A stretch of 45,820 bases of DNA from Aequorivita sp. (lineage in GTDB: Bacteria; Bacteroidota; Bacteroidia; Flavobacteriales; Flavobacteriaceae). Position 1 is the first letter of the stretch. The number at the start of each line of letters is the position of its first letter. The notes beneath the pieces were generated by a model, which was given only the letters and a program-made list of their open reading frames with translations, was not told where the DNA came from and did not search any database. Positions 25,117 through 34,542 of this stretch are shown here, in pieces. Location of the stretch: assembly GCA_024637015.1 (NCBI GenBank), contig JAGXGE010000005.1, positions 1 to 45,820 of the forward strand, in the 5' to 3' direction. The position numbers and the translations under genes were made by a program.

Positions 25117-25776
25117 TTATTGATTTTTTGCTTCAGCGTTTTCTTCCGATTTCGCTCCCATTCTGTTCAATGTGTACATAGGGGCGAACTTAAGTTTTAA
25201 GCCGGCTATTTTCCCATTGTCAGAACTGGTTAAGCCTTCATTTTCTACAGTATTTTTTCTAGTGTCAATCGCTTCGTATAATAATTTAATTTCATCCCAA
25301 TCTTCTCTTGAATAAGTATCTTTATTGGCAGCTACTGTGTCTACAAAATTTTGATATACGCTTAGTATATTGTCCTTATTTATCCATTCAAACTTCATAT
25401 CATCATTTTTATAGTTTTCTCCTAAAAGTGATATTCTAAAGTCATTTTTGATAATTACTTCTTGCTCTTGTTGTTTAGCTAATTGAGCTTTATACTCTTC
25501 AAATTTTAAAGTTGCCTCATCTACATCATTTCTCAATTTTTCATTTTCCGCAAGTTCATTTGAATTTTCACTGGCAGTGACTTTGTAGGAATCGTAATCC
25601 TCTTCAATATTTGTCCAATTTGCTTTAGCTTCCTCCACATCTAAACTGGAAATTGAATCTACATACATTGTAAACTCTTCTACGTTTTGTGCAGTTTGCT
25701 CCATCTTTTCATTTTTACATGAAGTAAATAGTAAAGTAGATACACATATTGCAATCGTAAACTTTAGTGTTTTCAT
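25117..25776 (-). CDS. Lipoprotein of unknown function
   Basis: A 219-residue protein with a lipoprotein signal (MKTLKFTIAICVSTLLFTSC, Cys at 20). The mature part is helical, acidic and rich in Glu, Asn and Lys, with a coiled coil near LKFEEYKAQLAKQQEQE. The repeated phrasing VEEAKANWTNIEEDYDSYK and FVDTVAANKDTYSREDWDEI suggests two related helical hairpins. I recognise it only as the type of periplasmic lipoprotein found beside CsbD-like and lmo0937-type genes in flavobacteria. It follows copy 2 of the lmo0937-type gene by 35 bases. Confidence 0.8.
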   Translation of the reverse strand: MKTLKFTIAICVSTLLFTSCKNEKMEQTAQNVEEFTMYVDSISSLDVEEAKANWTNIEEDYDSYKVTASENSNELAENEKLRNDVDEATLKFEEYKAQLAKQQEQEVIIKNDFRISLLGENYKNDDMKFEWINKDNILSVYQNFVDTVAANKDTYSREDWDEIKLLYEAIDTRKNTVENEGLTSSDNGKIAGLKLKFAPMYTLNRMGAKSEENAEAKNQ

Positions 25777-25790
25777 TATTTTAAATTTTA

Positions 25791-25810
25791 AAAGGTTAAT
25801 AATTGTTTTT
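25791..25810 (-). repeat. Leader sequence shared with 25993-26012
   Basis: Read on the minus strand, both the lipoprotein gene and the lmo0937-type copy 2 gene have CAATTATTAACCTTT or CAACTATTAACCTTT about 15-20 bases before the start codon. Plus-strand copies are at 25791-25810 and 25993-26012. It may be a translation leader typical of the host. Confidence 0.4.
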
Positions 25811-25811
25811 T

Positions 25812-25979
25812 TTAATTTATTGCTATTAAATTATTTGGTCCACAACACAGTCTAAAAAGCATTGTTATTCCTGCTAGGGTTAACAAGATGTGTATAAATC
25901 CACTCGCGCTGTAGAAAAAAAATCCTAATGCCCAACCGATTACAAGTATTACTGCAATGATGTCTAACAAGTTTCTCAT
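25812..25979 (-). CDS. lmo0937-type small membrane protein, copy 2
   Basis: A 55-residue paralogue of the protein at 21541-21696: MRNLLDIIAVILVIGWALGF, FFYSASGFIHILLTLAGITM, then LFRLCCGPNNLIAIN. Two membrane helices and the NLL-IAVIL-IGW-GF-IHILL pattern are kept. The C-terminus differs and carries a Cys pair. It is the first gene of a two-gene unit with the 219-residue lipoprotein. Its leader resembles that of the next gene. Confidence 0.85.
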   Translation of the reverse strand: MRNLLDIIAVILVIGWALGFFFYSASGFIHILLTLAGITMLFRLCCGPNNLIAIN

Positions 25980-26541
25980 TTTGTTATGGTTTAAAGGTTA
26001 ATAGTTGTTTTTGATGTACTAAAATGTTCAGTCTTTCCAGCCTACTTTAGATGCAAATGAGGTAATTAACTTGGACGTTCACAAACTGATTAATAGCGAT
26101 AGCGAAGTTGATTAATTATCTATACCTTTTGTTATGTAGTTATATAAAACATTTACATAAATCACTGATTTTTATGGAGAGAAAAAAGAACAGATGGTAA
26201 AATGACAGTTCTTTTATAAATGGGCTATACCGACCATAAATATTGAAAATGAAATACAAAATGATCACATTCAAATACTTAACAACAAAAGAATAATAAA
26301 TCTTATAAAAATTAAAAAGAGTAAGACACAAGATGTTCTTGACTATAGAGAAAATCTATATAAAGAAATAAAAGATTTAATATTGCTAATAGAATCAGAA
26401 TTAAATGAGCAAAAATAAAAAAAACGAAAATCGTGTGTAAAACACAGCTTTCAAAGCCTTTTCAGGAGGTTTGTGTTTGTTTTTAAAAATTGCTAAATAG
26501 AATAATATGGGGTCCTTTAAAATTTATAAAGCCAATTAGTT
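25980..26541. other. Long stretch with no intact gene
   Basis: 562 AT-rich bases. They include the upstream region of the lmo0937-type copy 2 gene, an open coding-like fragment on the plus strand (26206-26418), and a weak hairpin (AAACACA at 26440-26446 with TGTGTTT at 26472-26478, followed by T residues). A 63-residue minus-strand frame at 26140-26331 overlaps the fragment and has no family-like features. Confidence 0.5.
26206..26418 (+). pseudogene. Possible C-terminal gene remnant
   Basis: After a TGA at 26203-26205 the plus strand is open for 70 codons to TAA at 26416-26418. It reads NIENEIQNDHIQILNNKRII, later VLDYRENLYKEIKDLILLIE and SELNEQK. The amphipathic, lysine and glutamate-rich C-terminus looks like a true coding end, but there is no start codon. 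It may be the tail of a lost membrane protein with a cytosolic helical domain; this is speculative. Confidence 0.3.
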
Positions 26542-26871
26542 TTATTGAGATCCGTTGTTCCAGTAGTGAGGGTTTGTATCAGCTGTTCGTTGAAACCAAT
26601 AATCTTGGGTCATTTTTTTGCCATCAAAGGTTTTTAACCTGCGTTCAAAAATATAAATGGTGGGGTTAAAAACCATGTCGGTTACTCCAACAGTAAAAAG
26701 CTGAGGTTCTTCTTCGGTTTTTCTTTTTTCTTCTTCGATTAATACTTCGAATCCGTTATATTCCAACAATTTTCTTAAAAAATCCTTACGGTCTTCACCA
26801 ATCTTTTTTTCAACAAAAGTAACCCGTGTCTCCCCGATGCTTCCAAACGCATGTTTTCCTTCTAATTCCAT
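26542..26871 (-). CDS. Hypothetical protein, 109 residues
   Basis: A soluble protein with no signal peptide: MELEGKHAFGSIGETRVTFV, a charged EEEKRKTEEEPQ loop, FTVGVTDMVFNPTIYIFERR and TQDYWFQRTADTNPHYWN at the end. The alternation of strands and one helix (RKDFLRKLLEYNGFEVLIEE) suggests a small alpha/beta fold. It lies 90 bases downstream of nuoN on the same strand, so it could be transcribed with the nuo operon. I do not recognise a family. Confidence 0.7.
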   Translation of the reverse strand: MELEGKHAFGSIGETRVTFVEKKIGEDRKDFLRKLLEYNGFEVLIEEEKRKTEEEPQLFTVGVTDMVFNPTIYIFERRLKTFDGKKMTQDYWFQRTADTNPHYWNNGSQ

Positions 26872-26961
26872 AATTTTTTCTTTAAAGGTCCAAATTCCAA
26901 ATATGTGAATTCATAATCCAAAAATTCAAGATTTAACTTTATAGGATTTGTTGCTTATTAT

Positions 26962-28389
26962 TTAACCAAATATCCCTGTTAATTCATAGATGTAATCATA
27001 CAAAGGACTGTATAGTCCAAGAACAAGGATTCCAATTGCGGTTATTAACAATCCCAAACGCATATATATTTTATTTCTAAAATAGGGAATAGGGGTATTA
27101 CTGTTTCTGATAAACATCGCCCGAATTACCAATAAGTAATAGTAAAGGGAAATCGTTGCGTTCACCACGGCTATAAATACCAGGAAATAATAGCCCTGAC
27201 TCGCGGCGGCTGTGAATAGGAAGAATTTACCAAAGAATCCTGCTACTGGCGGAATTCCTGCCAGTGAAAACAAGCCCAGCATCATTACTAAACTCAACTT
27301 TGGATTGGTTCTGTACAAGCCGTTGTAGTCGTCTATATTTTCTTTTCCGGTTTTTAATGAAATCGCTTGTACCACTCCAAAAGCAGCAAGGTTTGAGAAT
27401 ATATAGATCAATACAAAGTAAACCACGGTTGCTGCTCCCAATTGTGTTCCGGCAATGAGTCCTAACAGAATAAAACCTGCTTGGGCAATGGATGAATAAG
27501 CCAGAAAGCGTTTCATGTTTTTTTGTCGCAACGCAAATAAGTTACCTATAGTCATTGTAGCAATTGCGATAACATATATGATGTTTTCCCAAACGTGCAT
27601 CAATGGTTTTAAAACAGTAAATAATAAGATCATTAGAATAAATACAGCAGCTCCTTTTGAAATGACCGATAAATAGGATGCAACACTAATGGGTGAACCT
27701 TCATAGACATCGGCGGTCCAAAAGTGAAATGGCACAAGGGATATTTTAAAGGCAAGCCCTGTAAAAAATAGGATAAATGCCAATATTGTGAGGTTGTTGG
27801 AAATGATAACTTCCATAACTTCATTAAAATAAATGGAACCGGTTGTTGCATATAACAATGAAATTCCAAATAGAGCGATTCCTGAAGCAAATCCCGCAGA
27901 GAGGATGAATTTTATGCCTGCCTCACTGGAAATTCTCTTGGATGTTTCATAAGCTGCCAATGCTGCAACTGGTAATGTAGCCAATTCCAATCCTAAGTAA
28001 AACATTAAGAAATCCCCAGCAGAAATCATAAAATACATGCCTAAAAGGGAAGAGAACAGCAGTATAAAAAATTCTGTTCCTTTGTTTTTTTGAACTATTT
28101 TTTCTTGAATCCAGTCAGCCGATTGCAGCAGTAATACCAATACTCCAATATTCAGCGCATTTTTAAAAAAATGAATTAGGTTGTTAGTTTGAAACATTCC
28201 ACCAAATACACTACTTTCTTCAATACCTAAAAATCCCACAGCGGTATGAATTCCAAATAAAAACAGCGCTAGGTGTACCACGCTGCTTTTTTTGTTTTTA
28301 GGTATAAAAATCTCACCTACAATAAGCAATAATAGTATTGCCAGAAGTAAAATTTCTTGTCTCATTAATAGGAAACTGTTAAGACTCAT
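26962..28389 (-). CDS. nuoN: NADH-quinone oxidoreductase subunit N
   Basis: A 475-residue polytopic subunit of complex I, with about 14 helices. The antiporter-like core shows LGLELATLPVAALAAYETSK (helix 5 Glu), KISLVPFHFWTADVYEGSP with the conserved lysine, and RFLAYSSIAQAGFILLG. The end with FSLAGIPPVAGFFGKFFLF is the usual NuoN signature with a transport lysine. It is the last nuo gene. Like NuoL and NuoM it forms a proton channel in the membrane arm. Confidence 0.95.
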   Translation of the reverse strand: MSLNSFLLMRQEILLLAILLLLIVGEIFIPKNKKSSVVHLALFLFGIHTAVGFLGIEESSVFGGMFQTNNLIHFFKNALNIGVLVLLLQSADWIQEKIVQKNKGTEFFILLFSSLLGMYFMISAGDFLMFYLGLELATLPVAALAAYETSKRISSEAGIKFILSAGFASGIALFGISLLYATTGSIYFNEVMEVIISNNLTILAFILFFTGLAFKISLVPFHFWTADVYEGSPISVASYLSVISKGAAVFILMILLFTVLKPLMHVWENIIYVIAIATMTIGNLFALRQKNMKRFLAYSSIAQAGFILLGLIAGTQLGAATVVYFVLIYIFSNLAAFGVVQAISLKTGKENIDDYNGLYRTNPKLSLVMMLGLFSLAGIPPVAGFFGKFFLFTAAASQGYYFLVFIAVVNATISLYYYLLVIRAMFIRNSNTPIPYFRNKIYMRLGLLITAIGILVLGLYSPLYDYIYELTGIFG

Positions 28390-28496
28390 TTTTTTCTATT
28401 TAAATTCTTTTCGATAAATCATCCTTTTTGTATTTGCTGAATTTATTAGCCACAAACAAAGGAATATTTTTAATTTTCTCTAACTTCTATTCTTCT

Positions 28497-29984
28497 CTAC
28501 AACACTCCTCGTATAAACGGCTCTAAACTTTCCAAAATCATATCACTCAACCACAGTGGAGCGATACCGATTCCGATAATTGGAATGAATAATAAAATAA
28601 TACCGGTTCTTTCGTACCAGGTTACCTTCGGCAGTTTTAAGTATTCAGGATTTTTTACCCTTCCCATTAGCATGATACCTATTACACGTAGCAGGAATAC
28701 TGCGGTTACCACAATTGCTGATATTACAATTACGGTTGCAACTCTTGTAAACATATCGTCATTTTGAAATGCCCCTACAAAAATGTTCATTTCAGCAACA
28801 AATCCGCTAAATCCTGGCAAACCTAAATATGCTAGACCAACTACTACAAAAGCCACGGAGATAAAGGGAATTACTTTTAATAAGCCTCCTAATCTTGTTA
28901 TGTCTCTGGTGTGAGTTCTTTCATAAATCATCCCGATTAATGCAAAAACAAGGGCTGTCATAAAACCGTGAGAGAGGGATTGCAAAATAGCTCCGTTCCA
29001 GCCGGTTTTGTTCAGCATTAATAATGCGAACATTACCATTCCCAAGTGGCTTACTGATGCGTACGCATTTATGTATTTTAGATCGGTTTGTCTTAATGCA
29101 GCGAATGCACCGTAAATAACACCTGTTGCAGATAAAATTATAAACACCCAGGACCATTCTATGGCACCTTGAGGCAACAGGAACATTGCAACTCTAAATA
29201 TACCGTATCCTCCTAATTTCATTAAAACTCCCGCGTGTAACATTGATACTGCAGTAGGCGCTGAAGCATGACCATCTGGCGACCAGGTATGGAATGGAAA
29301 TAAAGCTCCAAGGACAGCAAAACCTAAGAAAGTGAGCGGAAAAAATAATTTTTGTGCTTCAAATGGAATACTCACTTTGGCAATTTCCAGGATATTGAAG
29401 GTTAAGGCCCCTCCGTCGGCATTTGAATTAAAATAAATTCCTAAAATCCCAACCAATAAAACTGCTGAAGCTCCCATTAACATCAATGTTAGTTTCATTG
29501 CAGAGTATTCTTTTGGACCCGATCCCCAAATTCCAATTAATAAAAACATTGGAATTACAGCAACCTCATAAAAAAGGAACATTGTGAACAGATCAATTGA
29601 AATAAAAAATCCATAAACTCCAGTTGATAAAACCAAAAGAGAAACAAAAAATTCTTTAGGCAGATCCTTCATTTTCCAAGAAATAAAAACACCTGCCAAT
29701 ACAACTATTGAAGTCAACGTCAATAAAGCTACCGAAATACCATCAACACCAATTGCATAATGGATATTGAAGGATTTGAACCAGACAAAATCCCTGGTAA
29801 AAACCATAATATCGGTATTAACTGCTCTTTCCCTAAAATAAGCGAAGATTAGATTTACTGCCATTCCAAGCTGAACTATGCTTCCAAACATTGCAACCAG
29901 ACGCGCTTGTTTTAATCCTTTTGTAGCAAAAAGGACTAAAATTGTTAGTACAGGTACTAAGACAAACAGTGATAAAATATCCAT
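28497..29984 (-). CDS. nuoM: NADH-quinone oxidoreductase subunit M
   Basis: A 495-residue polytopic antiporter-like subunit. MFLFYEVAVIPMFLLIGIWG carries the helix-5 glutamate, FPFHTWSPDGHASAPTAVSM the lysine-region motif, and KYINAYASVSHLGMVMFALL and GLPGFSGFVAEMNIFVGAF follow as in NuoM generally. The length is usual (E. coli about 509). It lies 107 bases upstream of nuoN and 79 bases downstream of nuoL in the operon. Confidence 0.95.
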   Translation of the reverse strand: MDILSLFVLVPVLTILVLFATKGLKQARLVAMFGSIVQLGMAVNLIFAYFRERAVNTDIMVFTRDFVWFKSFNIHYAIGVDGISVALLTLTSIVVLAGVFISWKMKDLPKEFFVSLLVLSTGVYGFFISIDLFTMFLFYEVAVIPMFLLIGIWGSGPKEYSAMKLTLMLMGASAVLLVGILGIYFNSNADGGALTFNILEIAKVSIPFEAQKLFFPLTFLGFAVLGALFPFHTWSPDGHASAPTAVSMLHAGVLMKLGGYGIFRVAMFLLPQGAIEWSWVFIILSATGVIYGAFAALRQTDLKYINAYASVSHLGMVMFALLMLNKTGWNGAILQSLSHGFMTALVFALIGMIYERTHTRDITRLGGLLKVIPFISVAFVVVGLAYLGLPGFSGFVAEMNIFVGAFQNDDMFTRVATVIVISAIVVTAVFLLRVIGIMLMGRVKNPEYLKLPKVTWYERTGIILLFIPIIGIGIAPLWLSDMILESLEPFIRGVL

Positions 29985-30063
29985 AATAATTTATTCTAAA
30001 TAAAAATTCAAATCTCAACTAACAAATCTCAATGCTCAAACTAATCTGATTTGGATTCTTCCA

Positions 30064-31980
30064 TTAGCTCCACATATAAATAAACACCAATGCAAGAATT
30101 ACTGCTCCTGCGATAAAGGAAAATGCATAATCCTGAAGTCTTCCGGATTGCATGCCTTTTATTTTTTTGGCAATCAGCACGGTTTTGTTTCCAATCCCTT
30201 CCATAGTTCCATCCACATATTTTTTATCAAAAAAGGCAATTGGCGCCGATACACGTTTAAATATTATTTTTTTGGTGACGAACATATACACCTCATCGAA
30301 ATAAAATTTATGAAAAGTCCATTTGTAAAACATTCCGAAGGCATTTGAAAATCTCTCGGCCAGATCATTTTCTTTCTTATAGAAGATCCAGGCGAGAATA
30401 ATCCCTATCAATCCAACGGATACAGCAATGGCCGCCAAAGGATAATTTAAATGCGCTTCAAATCCCGATCTATCGGCAGTTATAAATTCACTAAAAGGAA
30501 TAAATCCTCCCACAATGCTCATTATTGCTAAAACTATTAGGGGAATAGTCATTGATAATGGAGATTCTTTAGGTGCGTGCTCATACTTTTTATCTTTGCC
30601 CCAAAATATTCCAAAGTAGATCCTGAATATATAAAATGCCGTAAGTCCTGCCACAAATAACCCAACAAAATAGATAAGTTTATTCTGTTCAAAGGCAGCG
30701 ACTAAAATTTCATCCTTACTCCAAAATCCTGCAAATGGGGGCATCCCAGCTATTGCCAGTGCAGCAATTAAAAAAGTGATATTTGTAATGGGCATATACT
30801 TTCTCAAGCCACCCATATCTTTCAGAAAGTTGCTGTGTACCGCGTGTATAACCGAACCAGCTCCCAAGAATAATAAGGCTTTAAACATGGCGTGGGTAAA
30901 TAAATGGAACATAGAAGCCATATAACCAACTCCTTCGTGTCCATCGTAATTTGAAACACCTAAAGCCAACATCATATAACCAATTTGCGACATGGTTGAA
31001 AATGCGAGTACACGTTTTATATCTGTTTGAGTAATAGCTATTATGGCGGCGAATACACAGGAAAAAGCACCCACGTAGGCCACAATATTTAAGACAAAGC
31101 CATCTTCCACAAAATAATACATCGGAAATAATCGGGCCACAAGATAAACGCCGGCCACAACCATTGTTGCCGCGTGAATTAAAGCAGAAACCGGGGTTGG
31201 ACCTTCCATCGCGTCCGGCAACCAAATGTGTAAAGGAAACATGGCCGATTTACCTGCACCACCCATAAAGATCAGGATAAGTGCCCAGGTGAAAACCGAT
31301 AATCCCATAAATGAGGTGGAAGCCCAGTTTAAAATAACGGCTCCTTCAGGATCGTTTAAAGTTTGAAAATCGAATGTGCCGGCATAGTAACTAATGATCA
31401 AAATTCCGATCAGAAAACCCAGATCCGCAAACCGGGTTACAATAAATGCTTTTTTTGCAGCAGCAATGGCTGAAGTTTTTGTGTAATAGAATCCAATCAA
31501 TAAATAGGATGAAACCCCAACCAATTCCCAGAATATATAGATTTGGAAAAGGTTTGTAGCTCAAACCAATCCGCACATTGAAAAGGAGAATAATGATAAA
31601 TAGGCGAAGAACCTCGTATATCCATCATCACCTTTCATATAGCCCCTGCTGTATATATGCACCATTAATGAGACTGTAGAAACCACAACCAACATCATTA
31701 CCGATATTGGGTCAATTAGGATCCCCAAATCAATATGTAATGTTTCGGTAAAGTTGAGCCAGAGGATTTTTTCGACAAAAGTCTGGTAAACGCCATCTAC
31801 TTTCCCGTGTACAAAAAAGTATTGGTAAGCGGCATAAAATGACAGCAAAGATGAAGCTGATAACCCCATTACGCCAATGTATCCGGAAACCGCCGGTTTA
31901 ATTTTTTTATTTAAAAACCCTAACAGTAAAAAAACGGCTAAAGGAATTAACGGAATTAAAAAGATGTAACTTAGATTCAT
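30064..31980 (-). pseudogene. nuoL: NADH-quinone oxidoreductase subunit L, interrupted by an in-frame TGA
   Basis: The 5' part (31980-31564) encodes MNLSYIFLIPLIPLAVFLLL to FSFSMCGLV, then TGA at 31561-31563 (codon 140), then ATNLFQIYIFWELVGVSSYL and the rest to 30064 with no frame change. The two parts together give 638 residues, the right size for NuoL, including KSAMFPLHIWLPDAMEGPTP, AFSTMSQIGYMML, GMPPFAGFWSKDEIL and the C-terminal lateral helix region. At codon 140 the family has a hydrophobic residue; TTA to TGA is a single change. A restart at TTG or GTG near 31524 would lose the first helices. Real mutation and sequencing error cannot be told apart here. Confidence 0.9.
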
Positions 31981-31992
31981 TTTTTCAAAATA

Positions 31993-32310
31993 TTAATACT
32001 TCATAACTTCAGTGTCTTCAACTTCTACAGAGCTAATTTGCCTGTAAAGGTTAATAATTATTGCTACAGCCAGGGCAGTTTCAGCAGCGGCCACCGCTAT
32101 AATAAAAATTGAAAAGAAAACACCTTGTAAATTCTCTGGGAATAAATATTTGTTGATAATCACAAAGTTTACAGCTGAAGCATTCAAAATTAATTCCAAT
32201 GAAATCAAAATTGAGATCAGGTTTTTTCTAGTGATAAATCCGTAGACACCTATAAAAAAAAGGATAGAGGTTAGTGTGAGTATTTCGTAAATGCTAATTC
32301 CTGCTATCAT
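31993..32310 (-). CDS. nuoK: NADH-quinone oxidoreductase subunit K
   Basis: A 105-residue protein with three membrane helices. ISLELILNASAVNFVI contains the conserved membrane glutamate and VAAAETALAVAIIINLYR the second one, both needed for proton movement. The short C-terminal tail VEVEDTEVMKY is unremarkable. It sits 12 bases upstream of nuoL. Confidence 0.95.
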   Translation of the reverse strand: MIAGISIYEILTLTSILFFIGVYGFITRKNLISILISLELILNASAVNFVIINKYLFPENLQGVFFSIFIIAVAAAETALAVAIIINLYRQISSVEVEDTEVMKY

Positions 32311-32405
32311 AATGTTTGTTTTTTAAAGCCCGAATTTTGGGGACTATAATTCTTTTCATCAATCAATATTTCCTCTAAACGATATTATTCTAACTCAATA
32401 TTTTT

Positions 32406-32981
32406 TCAATTTTCGTCTTCGGTCTCCTGACTATTTTCAATTCTGGTCTGTGGATTTCCGACCGTTTCCTTTCCTTCATTTTCAAGTTTCACTCCTTTTG
32501 CAATAACTATCGCTCCAATCATCGAGGCTAATAACAGCACACTAATTACTTCGAACGGTAAAATAAATCCGCCGGCATCATAACTTAAAAGGCCCATTCC
32601 GATTTCGGCGGTTGTCGTTGTAAGCGTATTTTCAACAACAGTAAATTCGTGGGAATACATTATTGTTAAAAAAACGCCTAGCCCTATTAAACAGGATAAT
32701 CCGGTTAGTATTTGCTTGGATTTTTTTGCTGTCTCCATCTCCATTTCCATATGATGGACTAAAAGAACAGAGAAAATTATCAGGACTACAATTCCTCCTG
32801 CATAAACGGTAAGTTGGACAGCGGCCAGGAAATTGTAATCAATAAGAAAGTAAACTCCGGCAACTCCAATAAGTCCAAATAATAAATAGACAACAGATCT
32901 AAGCATTTTACGACTGGAAACAGACGCAATTGCCATAACGATCATTATTAATGCTAGCAAATAAAATATAATTTGTTCCAT
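32406..32981 (-). CDS. nuoJ: NADH-quinone oxidoreductase subunit J
   Basis: A 191-residue protein with five membrane helices. LLFGLIGVAGVYFLIDYNFL and AVQLTVYAGGIVVLIIFSVL contain the conserved NuoJ helix 3 with its pi-bulge motif (YAGGI-VLI-F). An acidic cytosolic tail (about 168-191) follows. The ATG lies 4 bases after the nuoI stop. Confidence 0.95.
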   Translation of the reverse strand: MEQIIFYLLALIMIVMAIASVSSRKMLRSVVYLLFGLIGVAGVYFLIDYNFLAAVQLTVYAGGIVVLIIFSVLLVHHMEMEMETAKKSKQILTGLSCLIGLGVFLTIMYSHEFTVVENTLTTTTAEIGMGLLSYDAGGFILPFEVISVLLLASMIGAIVIAKGVKLENEGKETVGNPQTRIENSQETEDEN

Positions 32982-32985
32982 AAGT

Positions 32986-33462
32986 TTAGTCCTCTACTCC
33001 AGGCATTAATTTGGATCCCGGTTTGTTTAAAACCCTGGTAAGGGTTGTTCTATCGTAAACAGAATTTTCATAATTTTGAGCCCATTTAATAGCATCGGTT
33101 GGGCAGGCCTCAATACATAAACCACACATCGTACACATCCCTAAATGGTAAATGTGCTTTTCTATTAGTTTTTTCTTCTTTCCTGTTTCAGGATCCACTT
33201 GCCGGTCCCATATGATCTCTATAGTCCCATTAGGACAAGCCAACTCACATTTTTGGCAACCGGTACAACGGTGTTGGTTGTTCACATCGTGAGGCATCAC
33301 CACTTCCCCGCGGAAACGTTCAAACATTTTTAAGGTTTCCCTGTTGTCAGGATATTGTTGGGTAATACCTCCTTTTTGTGAATGTAAAAAGTACTTGCCG
33401 GTAACACTCATACCGGTTAACAATGTTTTTATACCTTTATATATATCTGAAAAATAGCTCAT
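32986..33462 (-). CDS. nuoI: NADH-quinone oxidoreductase subunit I
   Basis: A 158-residue ferredoxin-like subunit with two [4Fe-4S] motifs: CTGCQKCELACPNGTIEI (from residue 66) and CTMCGLCIEACPTDAIKW (near 110). They are the N6a and N6b clusters that carry electrons to NuoB. In a complex without NuoEFG this subunit is a likely docking point for ferredoxin (known for the photosynthetic and archaeal relatives, inferred here). It sits between nuoH and nuoJ with gaps of 5 and 4 bases. Confidence 0.95.
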   Translation of the reverse strand: MSYFSDIYKGIKTLLTGMSVTGKYFLHSQKGGITQQYPDNRETLKMFERFRGEVVMPHDVNNQHRCTGCQKCELACPNGTIEIIWDRQVDPETGKKKKLIEKHIYHLGMCTMCGLCIEACPTDAIKWAQNYENSVYDRTTLTRVLNKPGSKLMPGVED

Positions 33463-33467
33463 AATTT

Positions 33468-34532
33468 CTAAAATTGAATTGTTAGATTAAGCCAAACAAT
33501 TAATGCCATAAGTACAATGTTCATGAGGTTTAAGGGGAGTAAATATTTCCATTCCAGTGTGAGAAGCTGGTCAATTCTCAATCGGGGGAAAGTCCACCGA
33601 AACCACATCATCAAAAACATTAGGATCAATGTTTTTCCTAAAAACCAGAAAACTCCTAACCAGGGTAGGGATTCGGTAATTCCGAAAGGGGATAACCAGG
33701 CTCCAAAAAATATGGTTGTGGCAATGGAAGCTATTATGAACATATTTACAAATTCGGCCAGAAAGAAATAAGCGAATTTCATCCCCGAATATTCTGTGTG
33801 AAAGCCTGCGCCCAATTCCGATTCCGCCTCTACAAGATCAAAAGGAGCCCTGTTTGTTTCAGCAGTACCGGAAATCATATAGATCATAAATGCGAAAACA
33901 GCGGGTATATGTCCTTGAACAATAAGCCATCCGTTTCTTTGAACTTCAACTATTTCTGAAAGCTGTAATGTCCCTGTAATCAATATCATAGTCAATAAGG
34001 ATAATCCCACGGAAAGCTCGTAGCTAATGGTTTGCACCCCACTACGCATTGCGCCAATCAGGGCAAACTTGTTGTTGCTACTCCATCCGGCTAGTAAAAT
34101 TCCGATCACTCCAATAGAGGAAATGGCGATTAAAAAGAAGATCCCAATATTAATGTCAAAAGCCTGAAATTCAAGAGAAAAAGGCAAAACAGCCAAAGCC
34201 ATTAATGCTGTGATAATTACAAAATATGGGGCTAAATTGTATAAAAACTTATCGGCGTTTACAGTTCCTGTCAACTCTTTCGACACCAGTTTTAAGGCAT
34301 CGGCCATGGTTTGTAATATTCCGTGATAACCAACTCTGTTTGGACCAATTCTCAATTGAAACCAGGCAGCAACTTTTCTTTCCAGCAAAACCAGGAATAG
34401 ACCAATAACCGCAAAAATGGTTAGATATATCAAGGCTATTAAAGTCATTTCAACAAGGCTTGCCAAAGTTTCGGGCATCATGTTAAAAAGCCAGTCGTGA
34501 ATATTTTTTGTGATGCTTAATGATAGGTTCAT
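33468..34532 (-). CDS. nuoH: NADH-quinone oxidoreductase subunit H
   Basis: A polytopic subunit with eight helices, 354 residues from the ATG at 34532 (MNLSLSITKNIHDWLFNMMP). A TTG start at 34553 is possible but would overlap nuoD and adds only seven residues. ERKVAAWFQLRIGPNRVGYH, RAPFDLVEAESELGAGFHTE and FRWTFPRLRIDQL are the conserved quinone-chamber loops. NuoH links the peripheral and membrane arms. Confidence 0.95.
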   Translation of the reverse strand: MNLSLSITKNIHDWLFNMMPETLASLVEMTLIALIYLTIFAVIGLFLVLLERKVAAWFQLRIGPNRVGYHGILQTMADALKLVSKELTGTVNADKFLYNLAPYFVIITALMALAVLPFSLEFQAFDINIGIFFLIAISSIGVIGILLAGWSSNNKFALIGAMRSGVQTISYELSVGLSLLTMILITGTLQLSEIVEVQRNGWLIVQGHIPAVFAFMIYMISGTAETNRAPFDLVEAESELGAGFHTEYSGMKFAYFFLAEFVNMFIIASIATTIFFGAWLSPFGITESLPWLGVFWFLGKTLILMFLMMWFRWTFPRLRIDQLLTLEWKYLLPLNLMNIVLMALIVWLNLTIQF

Positions 34533-34542
34533 TGCTATTATT

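Noticed and set aside
26140-26331. Minus-strand 63-residue hydrophobic frame
   Set aside because: It is the AT-rich complement of the plus-strand coding-like fragment, with biased Phe, Tyr and Ile content expected from base composition.
31561-31563. TGA in nuoL as a selenocysteine or recoding site
   Set aside because: The family has no selenocysteine, the expected residue is hydrophobic, no insertion hairpin is evident after the codon, and other stops in the block are TAA.
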